Source: Sedimenticola selenatireducens DSM 17993
GTDB taxonomy: Bacteria > Pseudomonadota > Gammaproteobacteria > Chromatiales > Chromatiaceae
Direction of reading: 5' to 3'
Length of the DNA stretch: 64,000 nt
Assembly (NCBI RefSeq): GCF_000428045.1
Contig: NZ_ATZE01000008.1
Span: 1 to 64,000 of the forward strand
Program-made: the position numbers and the translations under genes
In this document: in pieces, positions 1 to 9,828 of the stretch
Position numbering within the stretch: the first letter of the stretch is position 1
Layout: every line of letters begins with the position of its first letter
Notes under the pieces: generated by a model
The model's database searches: none
What the model was told of the DNA's origin: nothing
What the model saw: the letters and a program-made list of their open reading frames with translations, nothing else

Positions 1-190
1 GTAGCGGTAGGAGCGGCGCCCTCGCCGCGAATTCGGCCCGGGGCGGGCCTCCTACAGATCAAACCCACACCGGCGACCAAGCGTAGCGGTAGGAGTAGCG
101 CCCTCGCCGCGAAGTCGGCCCGGGGCGGGCCTCCTACAGATCAAACCACTCCGGCGACCAAGCGTAGCGGCAGGAGCGGCAGCAAACCCT
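1..190. repeat. Tandem REP-like palindromic repeats (two full units plus a partial)
   Basis: Two near-identical units of 82 and 81 bp (1-82 and 83-163) are followed by the start of a third at 164. Each unit opens with GTAGCGGTAGGAG and carries the inverted partner CTCCTACAG about 45 bp later. A GC-rich inner palindrome around CTCGCCGCGAA / GGCCCGGGGCGGGCC lies between them. The GTAGGAG...CTCCTAC layout resembles the REP/BIME families that RAYT transposases mobilise in gammaproteobacteria. That assignment is by resemblance only, and no RAYT gene is in the window. The array lies downstream of the minus-strand gene at 225-1019 and could affect its mRNA 3' end. Confidence 0.7.
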
Positions 191-224
191 GGCCGAGTTT
201 GGCGGGGAATCCGGAAACGATATA

Positions 225-1019
225 TCAGGAATCTCCATGCTCATTGTCCGCGGGATCACCCCAGGTCAGGGTATGGGGATCGAACTCGATCTGCAGCATC
301 GGCTTGATGATCTGAAAATAGGGCGAGATATCAAAATCCCGCGGTGCGAACAGGCTATGGTGACGAATGTGCAGCATCTCCTGGTAACAGTCCTGACACG
401 CCTGGTCCGGCGATTTCATGAGAACGCTATCGGGAAGAATCGGATACTGTACCGACTGATACGCCAGGGCGATGAGTGAAGAGCAGATAGCCCGAGTGGG
501 ATCACCACTGCCCAGCGCCAGCATACGGCGGCGCCAGCGGGAAGGCACGGGAGGTGTCTGGATCAGATAGCGCGCCAGATCGAGAACATTCTTCAGATCG
601 TACTGATGGCCGATTCTGGATACACCATACTCCACCACCGCATCGATCTCGGTCGGGGTAAGGCCGATCGGACGACAGATACGTGTGTGCAGGTTCCAAT
701 AGTCACTCAGCGGGACCAGCCGCACGCCCTCGAGCACATCCGCTTCCAGAAGCGTTCCGCCTTGTAGGATTGCATCCGGCGAATCACCGTCCGCCGAGAT
801 ATAGAGAGCGGCATGCGACCAGGTTGACTGGGTCAGGTATTTAACCGCCGTACTGAAACGGCTGGAGCCCTCAACCAGCAGGACATCACCCTTACGCAGG
901 ACGGTTGCCAACTGATCGGTTGTACAGGTGGCGGGGCGGGCGCCGTGCCTGCTCGGTTGGTGCAGATAATGGGCCAAAGCACGGCCGATAAATTCCAATA
1001 GATGCACCTGACGCTCCAA
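225..1019 (-). CDS. YiiX/YebB-like permuted papain-fold hydrolase
   Basis: This 264-residue protein has the layout of the YiiX-like, circularly permuted NlpC/P60 (papain-like) superfamily. The catalytic His comes first, in STWSHAALYI (His69), and the catalytic Cys follows in AICSSLIALAY (Cys179). Between them are the family-typical GHQYDLKNVLDL stretch and an acidic LLEAD motif. These enzymes are thought to cut amide bonds of cell-wall peptides or lipid-linked substrates, but most members have no known substrate. No signal peptide is evident. The gene stands alone and is transcribed away from the SulP gene. The fold assignment is good; the reaction is unknown. Confidence 0.75.
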   Translation of the reverse strand: MERQVHLLEFIGRALAHYLHQPSRHGARPATCTTDQLATVLRKGDVLLVEGSSRFSTAVKYLTQSTWSHAALYISADGDSPDAILQGGTLLEADVLEGVRLVPLSDYWNLHTRICRPIGLTPTEIDAVVEYGVSRIGHQYDLKNVLDLARYLIQTPPVPSRWRRRMLALGSGDPTRAICSSLIALAYQSVQYPILPDSVLMKSPDQACQDCYQEMLHIRHHSLFAPRDFDISPYFQIIKPMLQIEFDPHTLTWGDPADNEHGDS

Positions 1020-1232
1020 TTATGGTCCCGTGCCGGTCACACAATCATAACCATCAGGGTTAGAGTACAATCCCGCGTCTTCGTTGCGACCGTCGCTGTG
1101 AAGTGGCCGATGGCCTATCCGTCCACCTTAATCACTGCCCTACAAATCTGCAGCCGTCAGCTCCCCATCGTTCCTTTACTCGGACTGTTGTCAAACAGCA
1201 ATGTATAAGCTGTGACTTACACTAACGGTAAT

Positions 1233-1330
1233 ATTAATAAATTAGAAAAACCTAATTGTTTATTGTATGGTAAAAGCCGAAACATCAGCACACGCAATAA
1301 TCCGTTCTGGATGCTGAAGAATCAACAGCT
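1233..1330 (+). promoter_or_regulatory. Upstream element of sulP, shared with the SLC13 gene (copy A)
   Basis: The 464-bp gap at 1020-1484 contains four short blocks that recur in the same order and nearly the same spacing at 6392-6491. They are ATTAATAAATTAGAA (1233-1247), CCTnATnnTTTATnGTAT (1251-1268), AACATCAGC (1281-1289) and ATCAACAGCT (1321-1330). In this copy the first blocks also form a 6-bp inverted repeat (AATTAG/CTAATT). It ends about 155 bp before the start codon. It could be an extended regulator-binding region with its promoter, or a structured leader RNA. The sequence does not decide between them. Confidence 0.55.
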
Positions 1331-1484
1331 TGCAACACCTATCTGCTTGACAGACCGCCGGTCCGGACGCTGAACCCGGTTTCCTTCCGGAATGCGCTGG
1401 GATGGCCACAGTGCACACAGCGGATGTACCAGATCCCGGCATCTCCAGGTGCCGGCTTTGACACGAGGTAATCACAAAGAACAG

Positions 1485-3248
1485 ATGCGTATTACGGCAC
1501 TGCATCCCGGCTTGAGCTTTCTATTCCCGTTCACCCACTGGCTTCCAAACATCGACAAGCGCGATCTGCGTGCCGATCTGATTGCCGCTCTCACCGGCGC
1601 CATCGTCGTGCTGCCACAAGGCGTGGCCTTTGCCACTATCGCCGGCATGCCACCGGAATACGGCCTCTATGCGGGCATGATCCCGGCGATCATCGCGGCC
1701 CTGTTCGGTTCATCCAAGCATCTGGTTTCAGGTCCGACCACCGCCGCCTCGGTAGTGTTGTTCTCCGCCCTCTCGGTCTACGCCACCCCGGGCACCGCCG
1801 ATTACATCACTCTGGCCCTAACCCTCACCTTCATGGTCGGTGTGTTTGAGCTGGCGCTGGGTCTTGCGCGCATGGGTGCGCTGGTCAATTTCATCTCCCA
1901 CTCGGTCATTATCGGATTCACCGCGGGTGCCGCCGTATTGATTGCAGCGAAACAGCTCAAGTACTTTTTCGGTATCGAAATGGACAGCGGCGGCCATCTG
2001 CATGAGATTGTTTTCAATTTCACGCAACATCTGCAGGAGATCAACCCCTGGGTAAGTGGTATTGCCTTGATCACCCTGCTCTCCGGTATCGCCTTCAAGC
2101 ACTGGTTTCCGCGCATTCCCTACATGATCGCCGCCATGCTCACCGGCACACTGGTATCGCTACTGCTGGATTACACCTTTGGCCACGCCATCACTCATAT
2201 TCCCACCGTCGGCGCCCTGCCGGCGGCGCTACCGCCGCTCTCGGCGCCGGACCTGTCGCTCCAGCATATCAAGGATCTGGCCCCCACCGCGCTGGCGGTC
2301 ACCCTGTTTGCCTTGACCGAGGCCGTCTCCATCGGCCGCTCCATTGCGGCCCGTGGTGGTTATCGTATCAATGGCAATCAGGAGTTTATCGGCCAGGGTC
2401 TGTCCAACATCGCCGGTTCCTTCTTCTCCGGCTATGTAGCGACCGGCTCATTCAACCGCAGCGGACTCAATTATCAGTCTGGTGCCAAGACCCCGCTGGC
2501 TGCCGTGTTTGCCGCCCTGCTGTTGATGGTGATCGTGTTGCTGGTGGCGCCCTATGCCGCCTATCTGCCCAAGGCGGCTATGGCCGGTATCCTGTTCCTG
2601 GTGGCCTGGGGCCTGATCGATTTCAAGGCGATTGGACACGTCCTGAAATCCTCCAAGCGGGAGAGCGCGGTGCTGCTGGTGACCCTGTTGAGCGCCATGT
2701 TCCTGGAACTGGAATTTGCCATCTTCGCCGGTGTCCTGCTCTCCCTGGTGCTCTATCTGGAGCGGGTTTCCAAGCCCAATATCGTCACCCGGGTGCCGGA
2801 TCCCCGTCTCTACAAGCACGCCTTTTCCAGCGACCCCGATCTGCCGGAGTGCAAACAGCTCAAGATTATCCGCATCGACGGTTCCCTGTTCTTTGGTTCG
2901 GTGAATCACCTGCAGGAGCAGTTCGATCGCATCCGCACCAACCATCCCGAAAAGAAGCACCTCGCCATCATTGCCAGCGGCATAAACTTTGTGGACCTGC
3001 AGGGCGGCCACGCCTTGGTTGAAGAGGCAAAACGACGCAAGGATGCAGGCGGCAGGCTCTACCTGATCGATGTCAAGGAGCGGCTGTGGGATGCCCTGGA
3101 GCGAAGTGGCGATCTCGAGGAGATCGGTGACCGCAATATCTTCCAATCGAAGAACGCGGCCATTCATGCCATCTACCACAAGCTGGACAAATCGGTATGC
3201 GCCGGCTGTCAGCAACGCATCTTCCAGGAGTGCGGCAGCAAGGCATAG
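1485..3248 (+). CDS. SulP-family inorganic anion permease with STAS domain
   Basis: This is a 587-residue inner-membrane permease of the SulP (SLC26) family, which moves sulfate, bicarbonate or other anions by symport or exchange. The N-terminal 400 residues are strongly hydrophobic. They hold the family hallmarks LPQGVAFATIAGMPPEYGLY near residue 45 and the GNQEF...NIAGSFFSGY segment near residue 310. A cytosolic STAS domain follows from about residue 440 (IIRIDGSLFFGSVNH, SGINFVDLQGG). The tail ends in a short Cys cluster (CAGCQQRIFQECG). The ATG at 1485 is chosen over an in-frame start at 1392 because the conserved N-terminus begins there. It follows GAGGT at a rather long spacing. Sulfate is a likely substrate, but this cannot be proven from sequence. 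Confidence 0.88.
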   Translation: MRITALHPGLSFLFPFTHWLPNIDKRDLRADLIAALTGAIVVLPQGVAFATIAGMPPEYGLYAGMIPAIIAALFGSSKHLVSGPTTAASVVLFSALSVYATPGTADYITLALTLTFMVGVFELALGLARMGALVNFISHSVIIGFTAGAAVLIAAKQLKYFFGIEMDSGGHLHEIVFNFTQHLQEINPWVSGIALITLLSGIAFKHWFPRIPYMIAAMLTGTLVSLLLDYTFGHAITHIPTVGALPAALPPLSAPDLSLQHIKDLAPTALAVTLFALTEAVSIGRSIAARGGYRINGNQEFIGQGLSNIAGSFFSGYVATGSFNRSGLNYQSGAKTPLAAVFAALLLMVIVLLVAPYAAYLPKAAMAGILFLVAWGLIDFKAIGHVLKSSKRESAVLLVTLLSAMFLELEFAIFAGVLLSLVLYLERVSKPNIVTRVPDPRLYKHAFSSDPDLPECKQLKIIRIDGSLFFGSVNHLQEQFDRIRTNHPEKKHLAIIASGINFVDLQGGHALVEEAKRRKDAGGRLYLIDVKERLWDALERSGDLEEIGDRNIFQSKNAAIHAIYHKLDKSVCAGCQQRIFQECGSKA

Positions 3249-3522
3249 CGCCCGGTAAGACCAGAGCCGGAGTATGAACCCGCTGTCTGGTAGGGTAGAT
3301 AAGCCGGTAGGCGCATCCGCCAATGCCCGGTGGATGCACTGTCGCTTATCCACTCTACATTCACCTTCCTTTACGGACACTCTGTCGGGTGAGGAACATA
3401 GGGCTAGCGGGGCAGAACGATCTCCGACCATGCTGGAATAGAGGTCCGATTCCGGCTAGCACCGTGCCAGTCACTGCCCTAAGATAACCGAAACCGGTAA
3501 TCCACAAAGGCAGACAGCGGCG

Positions 3523-4959
3523 ATGGAGATCGACCTCACCACCTGTGAACAGGCCAGACAGACCCGGGACCCCCGCTTCGACGGGCGCTTCTTTGTCGGG
3601 GTAAAAACCACCGGTATTTTCTGCCGGCCGATCTGTCCTGTACGCCTGCCGAAAGCGGAAAACGTCATTTTCTTCAAGAGTGCAGCGGCAGCAATAGAAG
3701 ACGGTTACCGTCCCTGCCTGCGCTGCCGTCCGGAATCAGCCCCCGGCACGCCGGCCTGGTGCGGCAGCTCGACCAGCGTCACCCGGGCGCTGCGGCTGAT
3801 CCATGAAGGGGCACTCGACCAATCCTCGATCAGCACCCTCGCCGACAGGCTCGGCATAACCAGCCGGCATCTTAGCCGACTGTTTCAGCAGCATCTCGGC
3901 GCATCACCTATCGCTATTGCCCAGACCCGGCGACTGCAGTTCGCGAAAAAACTGATTAATGAGACCAGCCTCCCCATGACCGAGGTGGCGATGGCGGCGG
4001 GTTACGGCAGCATACGTCGTTTTAACGACCATTTCCGCAAGGTCTATGATCGACCACCCTCCGCACTGAGAGCCGGCACAAGGCAGGCTTCCGACGGCCT
4101 GCTCAGTATCCGCCTGCCCTACCGCGCCCCCTATTGCTGGGATTCAATCAGCGCCTTTCTGGCCAAACGGGCCGTACCCGGGGTCGAGTGGGTCAGTGAT
4201 GGGCGCTGGCACCGACACGTCGAACTGGATGGTCAGGTCGGCCATATCGAGGTAAGCCACAGTGAATCCGAGCCCGCGCTGCAGTGCCGGCTCGATTTAC
4301 CTTCTACGGCTCCCCTCTACACGCTGGTGGAGCGGATCAGGAATCTGTTTGATCTCAATGCCGACCCGCTGGAGATCAACGGCACCCTTTCACACGACAA
4401 GACATTGGACAAACTGCTGTCGGAGAATCCAGGCATCCGGGTACCCGGCAGCTGGGACAGTTTTGAACTGGCGGTGCGGGCGATCGTAGGACAGCAGATT
4501 TCAGTCAGCGGGGCCACCACGGTCATGGGCCGGATCGCAGAACGCTTCGGCACCACCGTGAACGGTGCCACCCTGTTCCCGTCACCAGAGCGGTTGATGC
4601 GGGCCGATCCGACGGACTTCCCCATGCCACAGGCGCGCGCGCGGGCCATTGTTGACCTGGCCCGCGCCGTTGCCGGGGGCGTGGTGAACCTGGACCGATG
4701 GGTCGAGCCGGACGCCTTGCGACAAGCCCTGGTTGCCATCAGGGGGATCGGTGAATGGACCGCCGGCTATATCGCCCTGCGCGTGCTCTCCGATCCGGAC
4801 GCCTTTCTGCATTCCGATCTCGTTTTGCTTAAAGTAGCCAGGCAGCTGTACGGTGACCAGAGCGCGGCGGCACTGCTTGAACGATCCGCCAACTGGCGTC
4901 CCTGGCGCGCCTATGCAGGCATGTATCTGTGGCGCGCGGCGGCACAACTGAACGGATAA
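3523..4959 (+). CDS. alkA: Ada-AraC sensor fused to AlkA 3-methyladenine glycosylase II
   Basis: This 478-residue fusion combines alkylation sensing and base excision. Residues 1-75 form the Ada metal-binding domain with its four Cys (34, 38, 65, 68). In Ada, the first of these accepts a methyl group from DNA phosphotriesters. Residues about 85-180 are an AraC-type helix-turn-helix (SISTLADRLGITSRHLSRLF). Residues about 190-305 match the AlkA N-terminal domain. The rest is the HhH-GPD glycosylase fold, with GIRGIGEWTAGY-like hairpin residues and the candidate catalytic Asp432 (LHSDLVLLK). The AAAGG upstream supports the start. It is 6 nt from ogt, so the two genes form a compact adaptive-response operon that probably regulates itself. 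Confidence 0.9.
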   Translation: MEIDLTTCEQARQTRDPRFDGRFFVGVKTTGIFCRPICPVRLPKAENVIFFKSAAAAIEDGYRPCLRCRPESAPGTPAWCGSSTSVTRALRLIHEGALDQSSISTLADRLGITSRHLSRLFQQHLGASPIAIAQTRRLQFAKKLINETSLPMTEVAMAAGYGSIRRFNDHFRKVYDRPPSALRAGTRQASDGLLSIRLPYRAPYCWDSISAFLAKRAVPGVEWVSDGRWHRHVELDGQVGHIEVSHSESEPALQCRLDLPSTAPLYTLVERIRNLFDLNADPLEINGTLSHDKTLDKLLSENPGIRVPGSWDSFELAVRAIVGQQISVSGATTVMGRIAERFGTTVNGATLFPSPERLMRADPTDFPMPQARARAIVDLARAVAGGVVNLDRWVEPDALRQALVAIRGIGEWTAGYIALRVLSDPDAFLHSDLVLLKVARQLYGDQSAAALLERSANWRPWRAYAGMYLWRAAAQLNG

Positions 4960-4965
4960 CCTGAC

Positions 4966-5463
<498 letters not shown>

Positions 5464-5700
5464 AACGCATCTGCTGCCGATACCCCCGTGCCAGGCAGAT
5501 CGGCGTCAAGACAGCACGGGGAAAACTGGATTGATATCCAACTGTTTATGATAATATTGTGCAAAGATACGATATAAGAGCAGCAGCCATTTACCTGTCG
5601 GATGGATGCTTATCCCAGCCGCGATCATAGCGTGTCAGCGCACCATTGTTGACCGCAATTAGTGCTGATCAAGATGAAGACTTGAAGTAAAGGACACCGT

Positions 5701-6291
5701 ATGAAGTATTTGATTTTGTCCACAGGAGTGCTTACTGCCGCCGACCTGCCCACACTTGATCTATCCGATGTCCAGATAGCCGCCCTTGGTTTTGAGGCGG
5801 AGTCGTCCCTTGATCTATTTTCACTACTGTTGGCCAACATAAAAATCATCGACGAGACCATGGAAGATGATCACTCCCATGCGACAGACGTGCAGCTCCC
5901 GTCCATCCCCCATACGGCGCTTGTTTTTCCCGATGAGGCCTCTCAGGTCCAGGGCAAACTGGCCATACAAGGACTCTGCACGACTGAATGGGCCGAGCAG
6001 ACCCAACTTACCCATCAGGTCAAAGTGGCCGTTCCGTTCACACAACAGCAAATGGATTTGGCGGCCTCCCTGGGTGAGAATTTCCAGCTCCTGGTCAAGG
6101 ATGAAAACAAGCAAAAGCAAATACATGAAACACTGATTACCACCAAAACCGGTATCACGCCGACACACGAACAGGCTATCGCCGACAGCAGGCTCATCCT
6201 CAGTCAACTGGCTGAGGGGCGGATTAAACTCACCCGGGAGTTGATGGCCATCCAGCAACAGTTGGGGGTCTGCAATGTCTGCCGGTTTTAG
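5701..6291 (+). CDS. Hypothetical protein, 196 residues
   Basis: I do not recognise this family. The reading frame is preceded by AAAGGACACCGT, a reasonable ribosome-binding site, and its codon use resembles its neighbours. The product is soluble and acidic in its first half, with no signal peptide or membrane segment. The C-terminal third (residues about 140-185) is helical and rich in Gln, Leu and Glu, possibly a short coiled coil. It ends in the paired-Cys motif CNVCRF. A TTGATA/TAATAT pair at 5531-5557 with 15-bp spacing is a weak promoter candidate. It stands alone between ogt and the SLC13 permease, so context gives no function. Confidence 0.6.
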   Translation: MKYLILSTGVLTAADLPTLDLSDVQIAALGFEAESSLDLFSLLLANIKIIDETMEDDHSHATDVQLPSIPHTALVFPDEASQVQGKLAIQGLCTTEWAEQTQLTHQVKVAVPFTQQQMDLAASLGENFQLLVKDENKQKQIHETLITTKTGITPTHEQAIADSRLILSQLAEGRIKLTRELMAIQQQLGVCNVCRF

Positions 6292-6391
6292 CCTTAATAG
6301 TTAACTAACCTGATTACCCAGTTAGCTCAACGGGCAGGATGCAGCGGGCGATTTCGGTTAAGTCATAAGTAGCAGTTTGCGCTACCCGCAA

Positions 6392-6491
6392 ATTAATAAA
6401 TTAGAATGGCCTTATGATTTATAGTATCTTTTCCCCTCGGAACATCAGCTGCTGCTGATCACGCATTCCAGAAGCCCAATAATCAACAGCT
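6392..6491 (+). promoter_or_regulatory. Upstream element of the SLC13 permease, shared with sulP (copy B)
   Basis: The 408-bp gap 6292-6699 carries the second copy of the four-block element seen before sulP. The blocks are ATTAATAAATTAGAA (6392-6406, 15/15 identical), CCTTATGATTTATAGTAT (6410-6427), AACATCAGC (6441-6449) and ATCAACAGCT (6482-6491). The first 36 positions match copy A at 29 sites without a gap, and the later blocks are offset by one base each. The element ends about 208 bp before the ATG. The inverted repeat seen in copy A is not conserved here, which argues against that particular hairpin. Confidence 0.55.
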
Positions 6492-6699
6492 CATAGCGTC
6501 AAGCTACCCGGCGGACTGTGTCACAGCGCTTGTCGGGCGCGGCTGCATGGAGAAGTTCGATCGGCCTTTGCCGCTTGGCGAGGGGTGACCGCATGCGCAG
6601 GCGTCGGAATATCAAATTTACTCAGTAGAGTGGCAGCACTATCCCGGGACAGGGAGTTTCACAAATCAAATATACAAGTTTTACTTCGGGAGCAGATAC

Positions 6700-8685
6700 A
6701 TGAACACACTGGCCGATGAGGAGCAGACAGTTCCCCAGACACGATTGCTGTCATTGAAACAGATCATCTCCGCCGGACTCTTCCTGCTCGGCGCGGTACT
6801 GTTGGCCATGAATGTCCCCTCTATCGAGATCGCCTGGGTCACCGCCCTGCTGCTGCTCACTATCTACCTGTTCGCCTTTGAGGTGGTAGGTGTGGATGTG
6901 GCGGCCATTATGATCATGGTCCTGCTTGGTCTCACATCACTGGCCGCCCCCCTGATGGGGTTGAGCGCCGGACTGGTGGATACCCAGCACCTGTTTGACG
7001 GGTTCAGTTCCAATGCGGTGATCTCCATCATCGCCGTAATGATCATCGGCGCCGGCCTGGACCGCACCGGTATCATGAGCCAGGTGGCCGCCTTCATTCT
7101 CAAGATCGGCGGCAAGACCGAGGGCCGCATCATTCCGATCATCTCCAGCACCGTCGCTATCATCTCTTCATTCATGCAGAACGTCGGCGCCGCCGCCCTG
7201 TTCCTGCCGGTGGTCTCCCGTATCTCCGCCCGGGCCGACCTGCCCATGTCGCGCCTGCTGATGCCGATGGGCTTCTGTGCCATTCTCGGCGGCACCGTCA
7301 CTATGGTGGGATCGTCCCCGCTGATCCTGTTGAACGACCTGATCAAAACCTCCAATAGCGCCCTGCCCGAGGAAATGCAGATGGAGGCGTGGGGCCTGTT
7401 CTCCGTCACCCCGATTGGGCTACTGCTGGTGGCTACCGGGGTGATCTATTTCGTATTGGCGGGACGCTTCGTTCTACCCGCCACCAAGAGCGAAAGCAGC
7501 ACCACTGCCGCCGGCGCCATGCAGTATTTCCGTGATCTCTATGGGGTCAGTTTCAGCCTGTTTGAACTGGTGGTTCCCGATGGCAGCGAGCTGGTCGGCA
7601 AAGAGCTGGATGATATCGAAACGCTGTATAAAGTGCGCGTCATCGCCAACAAGCGCCCGGGTGGTGAGAGCCAGGTAGGCCCAGGCACGCTGGCACGCGA
7701 TACCGCCATTGAGAACGGCATGGTTTTGGGCGTCATCGCCGAGTCTCGCAACATCGATCATTTTGTCGACACCTTCGGCCTCAGGAAGCGCAATGAACTG
7801 CGCACCTTCACCGAATCCCTGGCCGCCACCAAAGCCGGCATTGCCGAGGTGCTGATCCCTCCCGGCTCCAAGCTGATAGGCAAGAGCGCACGTGATGTTT
7901 GGATGCGCAAAGTCTATGGCATTGCCATGATCGCGCTGCACAGAAACGGTGAAACCATGCGCGAAGGGGATGATATCCGCAGCATCCCGTTCGTCGCCGG
8001 TGACACCCTGGTGGTCCACACCACCTGGGAGGCCCTGGCCCGTCTGGAGAAGGATCGCAACTTCGTCGTAGTTACCACCGAGTATCCGCGAGAAGAATTG
8101 CGCCCGCACAAGGTGGGTTGGGCCGCCCTGTTCTTCAGCATTGCCCTCTTCATGGTGCTGTTTACCGATATCAGATTGTCGGTAGCCCTGCTTACCGGGG
8201 CCATGGGCATGATCCTCTCCGGGGTACTCTCCATTGAGGAGGCGTATGAGGCAGTCAGTTGGAAAACCGTGTTTCTGCTCGCCTCGCTAATTCCACTCGG
8301 ACTGGCGGTAGAGAGTACCGGCACCGCCAAGTGGATTGCCGAGCAGACCCTCTCGGTGGTGGGCCAACAGCCGATCTGGGTCATCCAGTCGGCAGTCGCC
8401 ATATTGGCCACCTTCTTTACCCTGGTGATGTCCAACGTGGGCGCCACGGTGCTGCTGGTGCCGCTGGCGGTCAACATCGCCATCGGCGCCGGCGCCGACC
8501 CGGCCATATTCGCACTCACCGTTGCCATCGCCACTTCCAACTCGTTCCTGATCCCGACCCACCAGGTAAACGCGTTGATCATGGGACCGGCCGGGTATCG
8601 GGTGCCCGACTTCATGCGCGCCGGCGGCATCATGACCGTACTGTTCCTGGTGGTGATGATGGTCGCCATGAATCTGTTTCTATAA
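6700..8685 (+). CDS. SLC13/DASS-family permease with two RCK_C (TrkA_C) domains
   Basis: This 661-residue inner-membrane anion transporter consists of two hydrophobic halves (about residues 20-255 and 465-661). Between them lie two cytosolic TrkA_C/RCK_C domains, around residues 275-350 (LVVPDGSELVGKELDDI) and 375-455 (EVLIPPGSKLIGKSARDV). Each half contains the duplicated DASS pattern ending in an N-x-G-A motif (SFMQNVGAAALFLP and TLVMSNVGATVLLVP). This architecture is known from sulfate and other sulfur-anion permeases such as cyanobacterial and algal SDR-type proteins. The upstream element shared with sulP fits co-regulated anion uptake. A start at 6700 follows CGGGAGCAG. A strong hairpin lies just downstream. 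Confidence 0.85.
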   Translation: MNTLADEEQTVPQTRLLSLKQIISAGLFLLGAVLLAMNVPSIEIAWVTALLLLTIYLFAFEVVGVDVAAIMIMVLLGLTSLAAPLMGLSAGLVDTQHLFDGFSSNAVISIIAVMIIGAGLDRTGIMSQVAAFILKIGGKTEGRIIPIISSTVAIISSFMQNVGAAALFLPVVSRISARADLPMSRLLMPMGFCAILGGTVTMVGSSPLILLNDLIKTSNSALPEEMQMEAWGLFSVTPIGLLLVATGVIYFVLAGRFVLPATKSESSTTAAGAMQYFRDLYGVSFSLFELVVPDGSELVGKELDDIETLYKVRVIANKRPGGESQVGPGTLARDTAIENGMVLGVIAESRNIDHFVDTFGLRKRNELRTFTESLAATKAGIAEVLIPPGSKLIGKSARDVWMRKVYGIAMIALHRNGETMREGDDIRSIPFVAGDTLVVHTTWEALARLEKDRNFVVVTTEYPREELRPHKVGWAALFFSIALFMVLFTDIRLSVALLTGAMGMILSGVLSIEEAYEAVSWKTVFLLASLIPLGLAVESTGTAKWIAEQTLSVVGQQPIWVIQSAVAILATFFTLVMSNVGATVLLVPLAVNIAIGAGADPAIFALTVAIATSNSFLIPTHQVNALIMGPAGYRVPDFMRAGGIMTVLFLVVMMVAMNLFL

Positions 8686-8726
8686 CACCCTGGCAAGCTG
8701 CGCCATACGACCCATGTTAAACCCGG

Positions 8727-8752
8727 AAACCACCGGCCCTGGCCGGTGGTTT
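8727..8752 (+). terminator. Hairpin terminator after the SLC13 permease gene
   Basis: A perfect 12-bp inverted repeat (AAACCACCGGCC / GGCCGGTGGTTT) with a nominal 2-nt loop lies 41 bp after the stop codon. It ends in TTT followed by CTAC. The U-run is short, so termination efficiency is uncertain. The rest of the gap to 9054 is AT-rich and shows nothing further that I can name. Confidence 0.65.
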
Positions 8753-9054
8753 CTACACCCCTGCACTCACCCTATCCTGTCGAAAAACAATACCCAATCG
8801 TTGGAATCAAAACCGATACTTAATGCTCCTGTCCAATCGCGCATCCAATAGGTAATAAACTCTCCTAAATATTTTCACGAATCTTCCGATAGTTAATCTG
8901 ATGGAGTTATTTTGTTAGTTTGAGTAACCCAGGTTGTGGGAATCTATTTTCCCATGATCCTTTGCCGCATTATTTGATAACATCGGATCAAGTATGGGCC
9001 TGCCCGGGAAGGTGTGCTGTGCTTCATCTGCCACTGGACACGGGATATCAGACC

Positions 9055-9552
9055 ATGAAAACAGTCATAACAACCTTCGCAGGATTCTGTGCCCTTCTTC
9101 TCGGCACCGCTGCCAGTGCCGGCGAATTCGGCACCAGCATCCCGATGCGCGCCGGCAATGCCACTACTTACTATGTAAAGGCAGTGGCCGGGGATCTGGA
9201 AGCGATGGATTTCATGGTGGATACCGGCTCCGGCTACACCACCATCAACGAGGAGACCCTGGGAGAGCTGCAACGCAACGAGCAGGCCGAATATCTGCGA
9301 GAGTTGCGCGGCATACTCGCCAACGGCACCGAGATGGTGGTCCCGGTCTATCGATTGTCAAATTTCAATATCGGTGGTGGATGCCAGCTGAGCAACGTCG
9401 AGGCGGCCGTGTTTCCCGGTAAGACGCGCCAAATTCTGGGCTTGAGTGCCCTCAAGCAGGCAGGCCCGTTTATTTTCTCCTTCGACCCACCCAACCTGAT
9501 CCTCAGTAATTGCCCCAATAACGGAATGTTGGCCAGCGCCCCGGAAAAATAA
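9055..9552 (+). CDS. Secreted retropepsin-like aspartic protease domain protein
   Basis: This 165-residue protein has a clear N-terminal signal peptide (about 22 residues, cleavage near ASAGEF). The ATG at 9055 is preferred to an in-frame TTG at 8920 because it places the signal at the N-terminus. The mature part carries the single-chain retropepsin active-site motif MVDTGSGYTTI, with hydrophobic strands matching the pepsin-like half-barrel. The flap and second conserved segment (QILGLSALKQAGPFIFSFDPPNLIL) resemble TIGR02281 and clan AA bacterial proteins, which act as homodimers. Substrates are unknown. It probably works in the periplasm. Two small hairpins at 9605-9639 downstream have no U-run. 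Confidence 0.75.
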   Translation: MKTVITTFAGFCALLLGTAASAGEFGTSIPMRAGNATTYYVKAVAGDLEAMDFMVDTGSGYTTINEETLGELQRNEQAEYLRELRGILANGTEMVVPVYRLSNFNIGGGCQLSNVEAAVFPGKTRQILGLSALKQAGPFIFSFDPPNLILSNCPNNGMLASAPEK

Positions 9553-9828
9553 GAGCCCACCGCTACGGCGATAATTCACCTTCCCCGCGCCTCCGGTTGG
9601 CACCTGTCGCCATCTGGCGACGGGATACATCCCCTGTATGGCGCCCTGATCATCCCTAGCGCCGATTTCCATTCGGCCTCCTCTGTCACCATCCAGACAA
9701 GACACTGAAGTAACGCCTTTTTTTATCTCCTGGCAAGAAAATTGCCCCGTTAATATCGAACCAATCACCACCCATCTGACTGATGCCGGTGGACTAACCC
9801 AAGCGCTGCCGAATGGCAGGAGGGATAT

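Noticed and set aside
1002-1208. 68-residue plus-strand frame before sulP
   Set aside because: No ribosome-binding site, odd composition, and part overlaps the YiiX-like gene.
2448-3431. 327-residue minus-strand frame opposite the SulP 3' end
   Set aside because: It overlaps the STAS-coding region and has low-complexity Gln/His content typical of a shadow frame.
6314-6350. tRNA-like D-arm sequence (GTTAGCTCAACGGGCAG)
   Set aside because: No matching acceptor stem, anticodon arm or T-arm follows, so it is not a tRNA gene.
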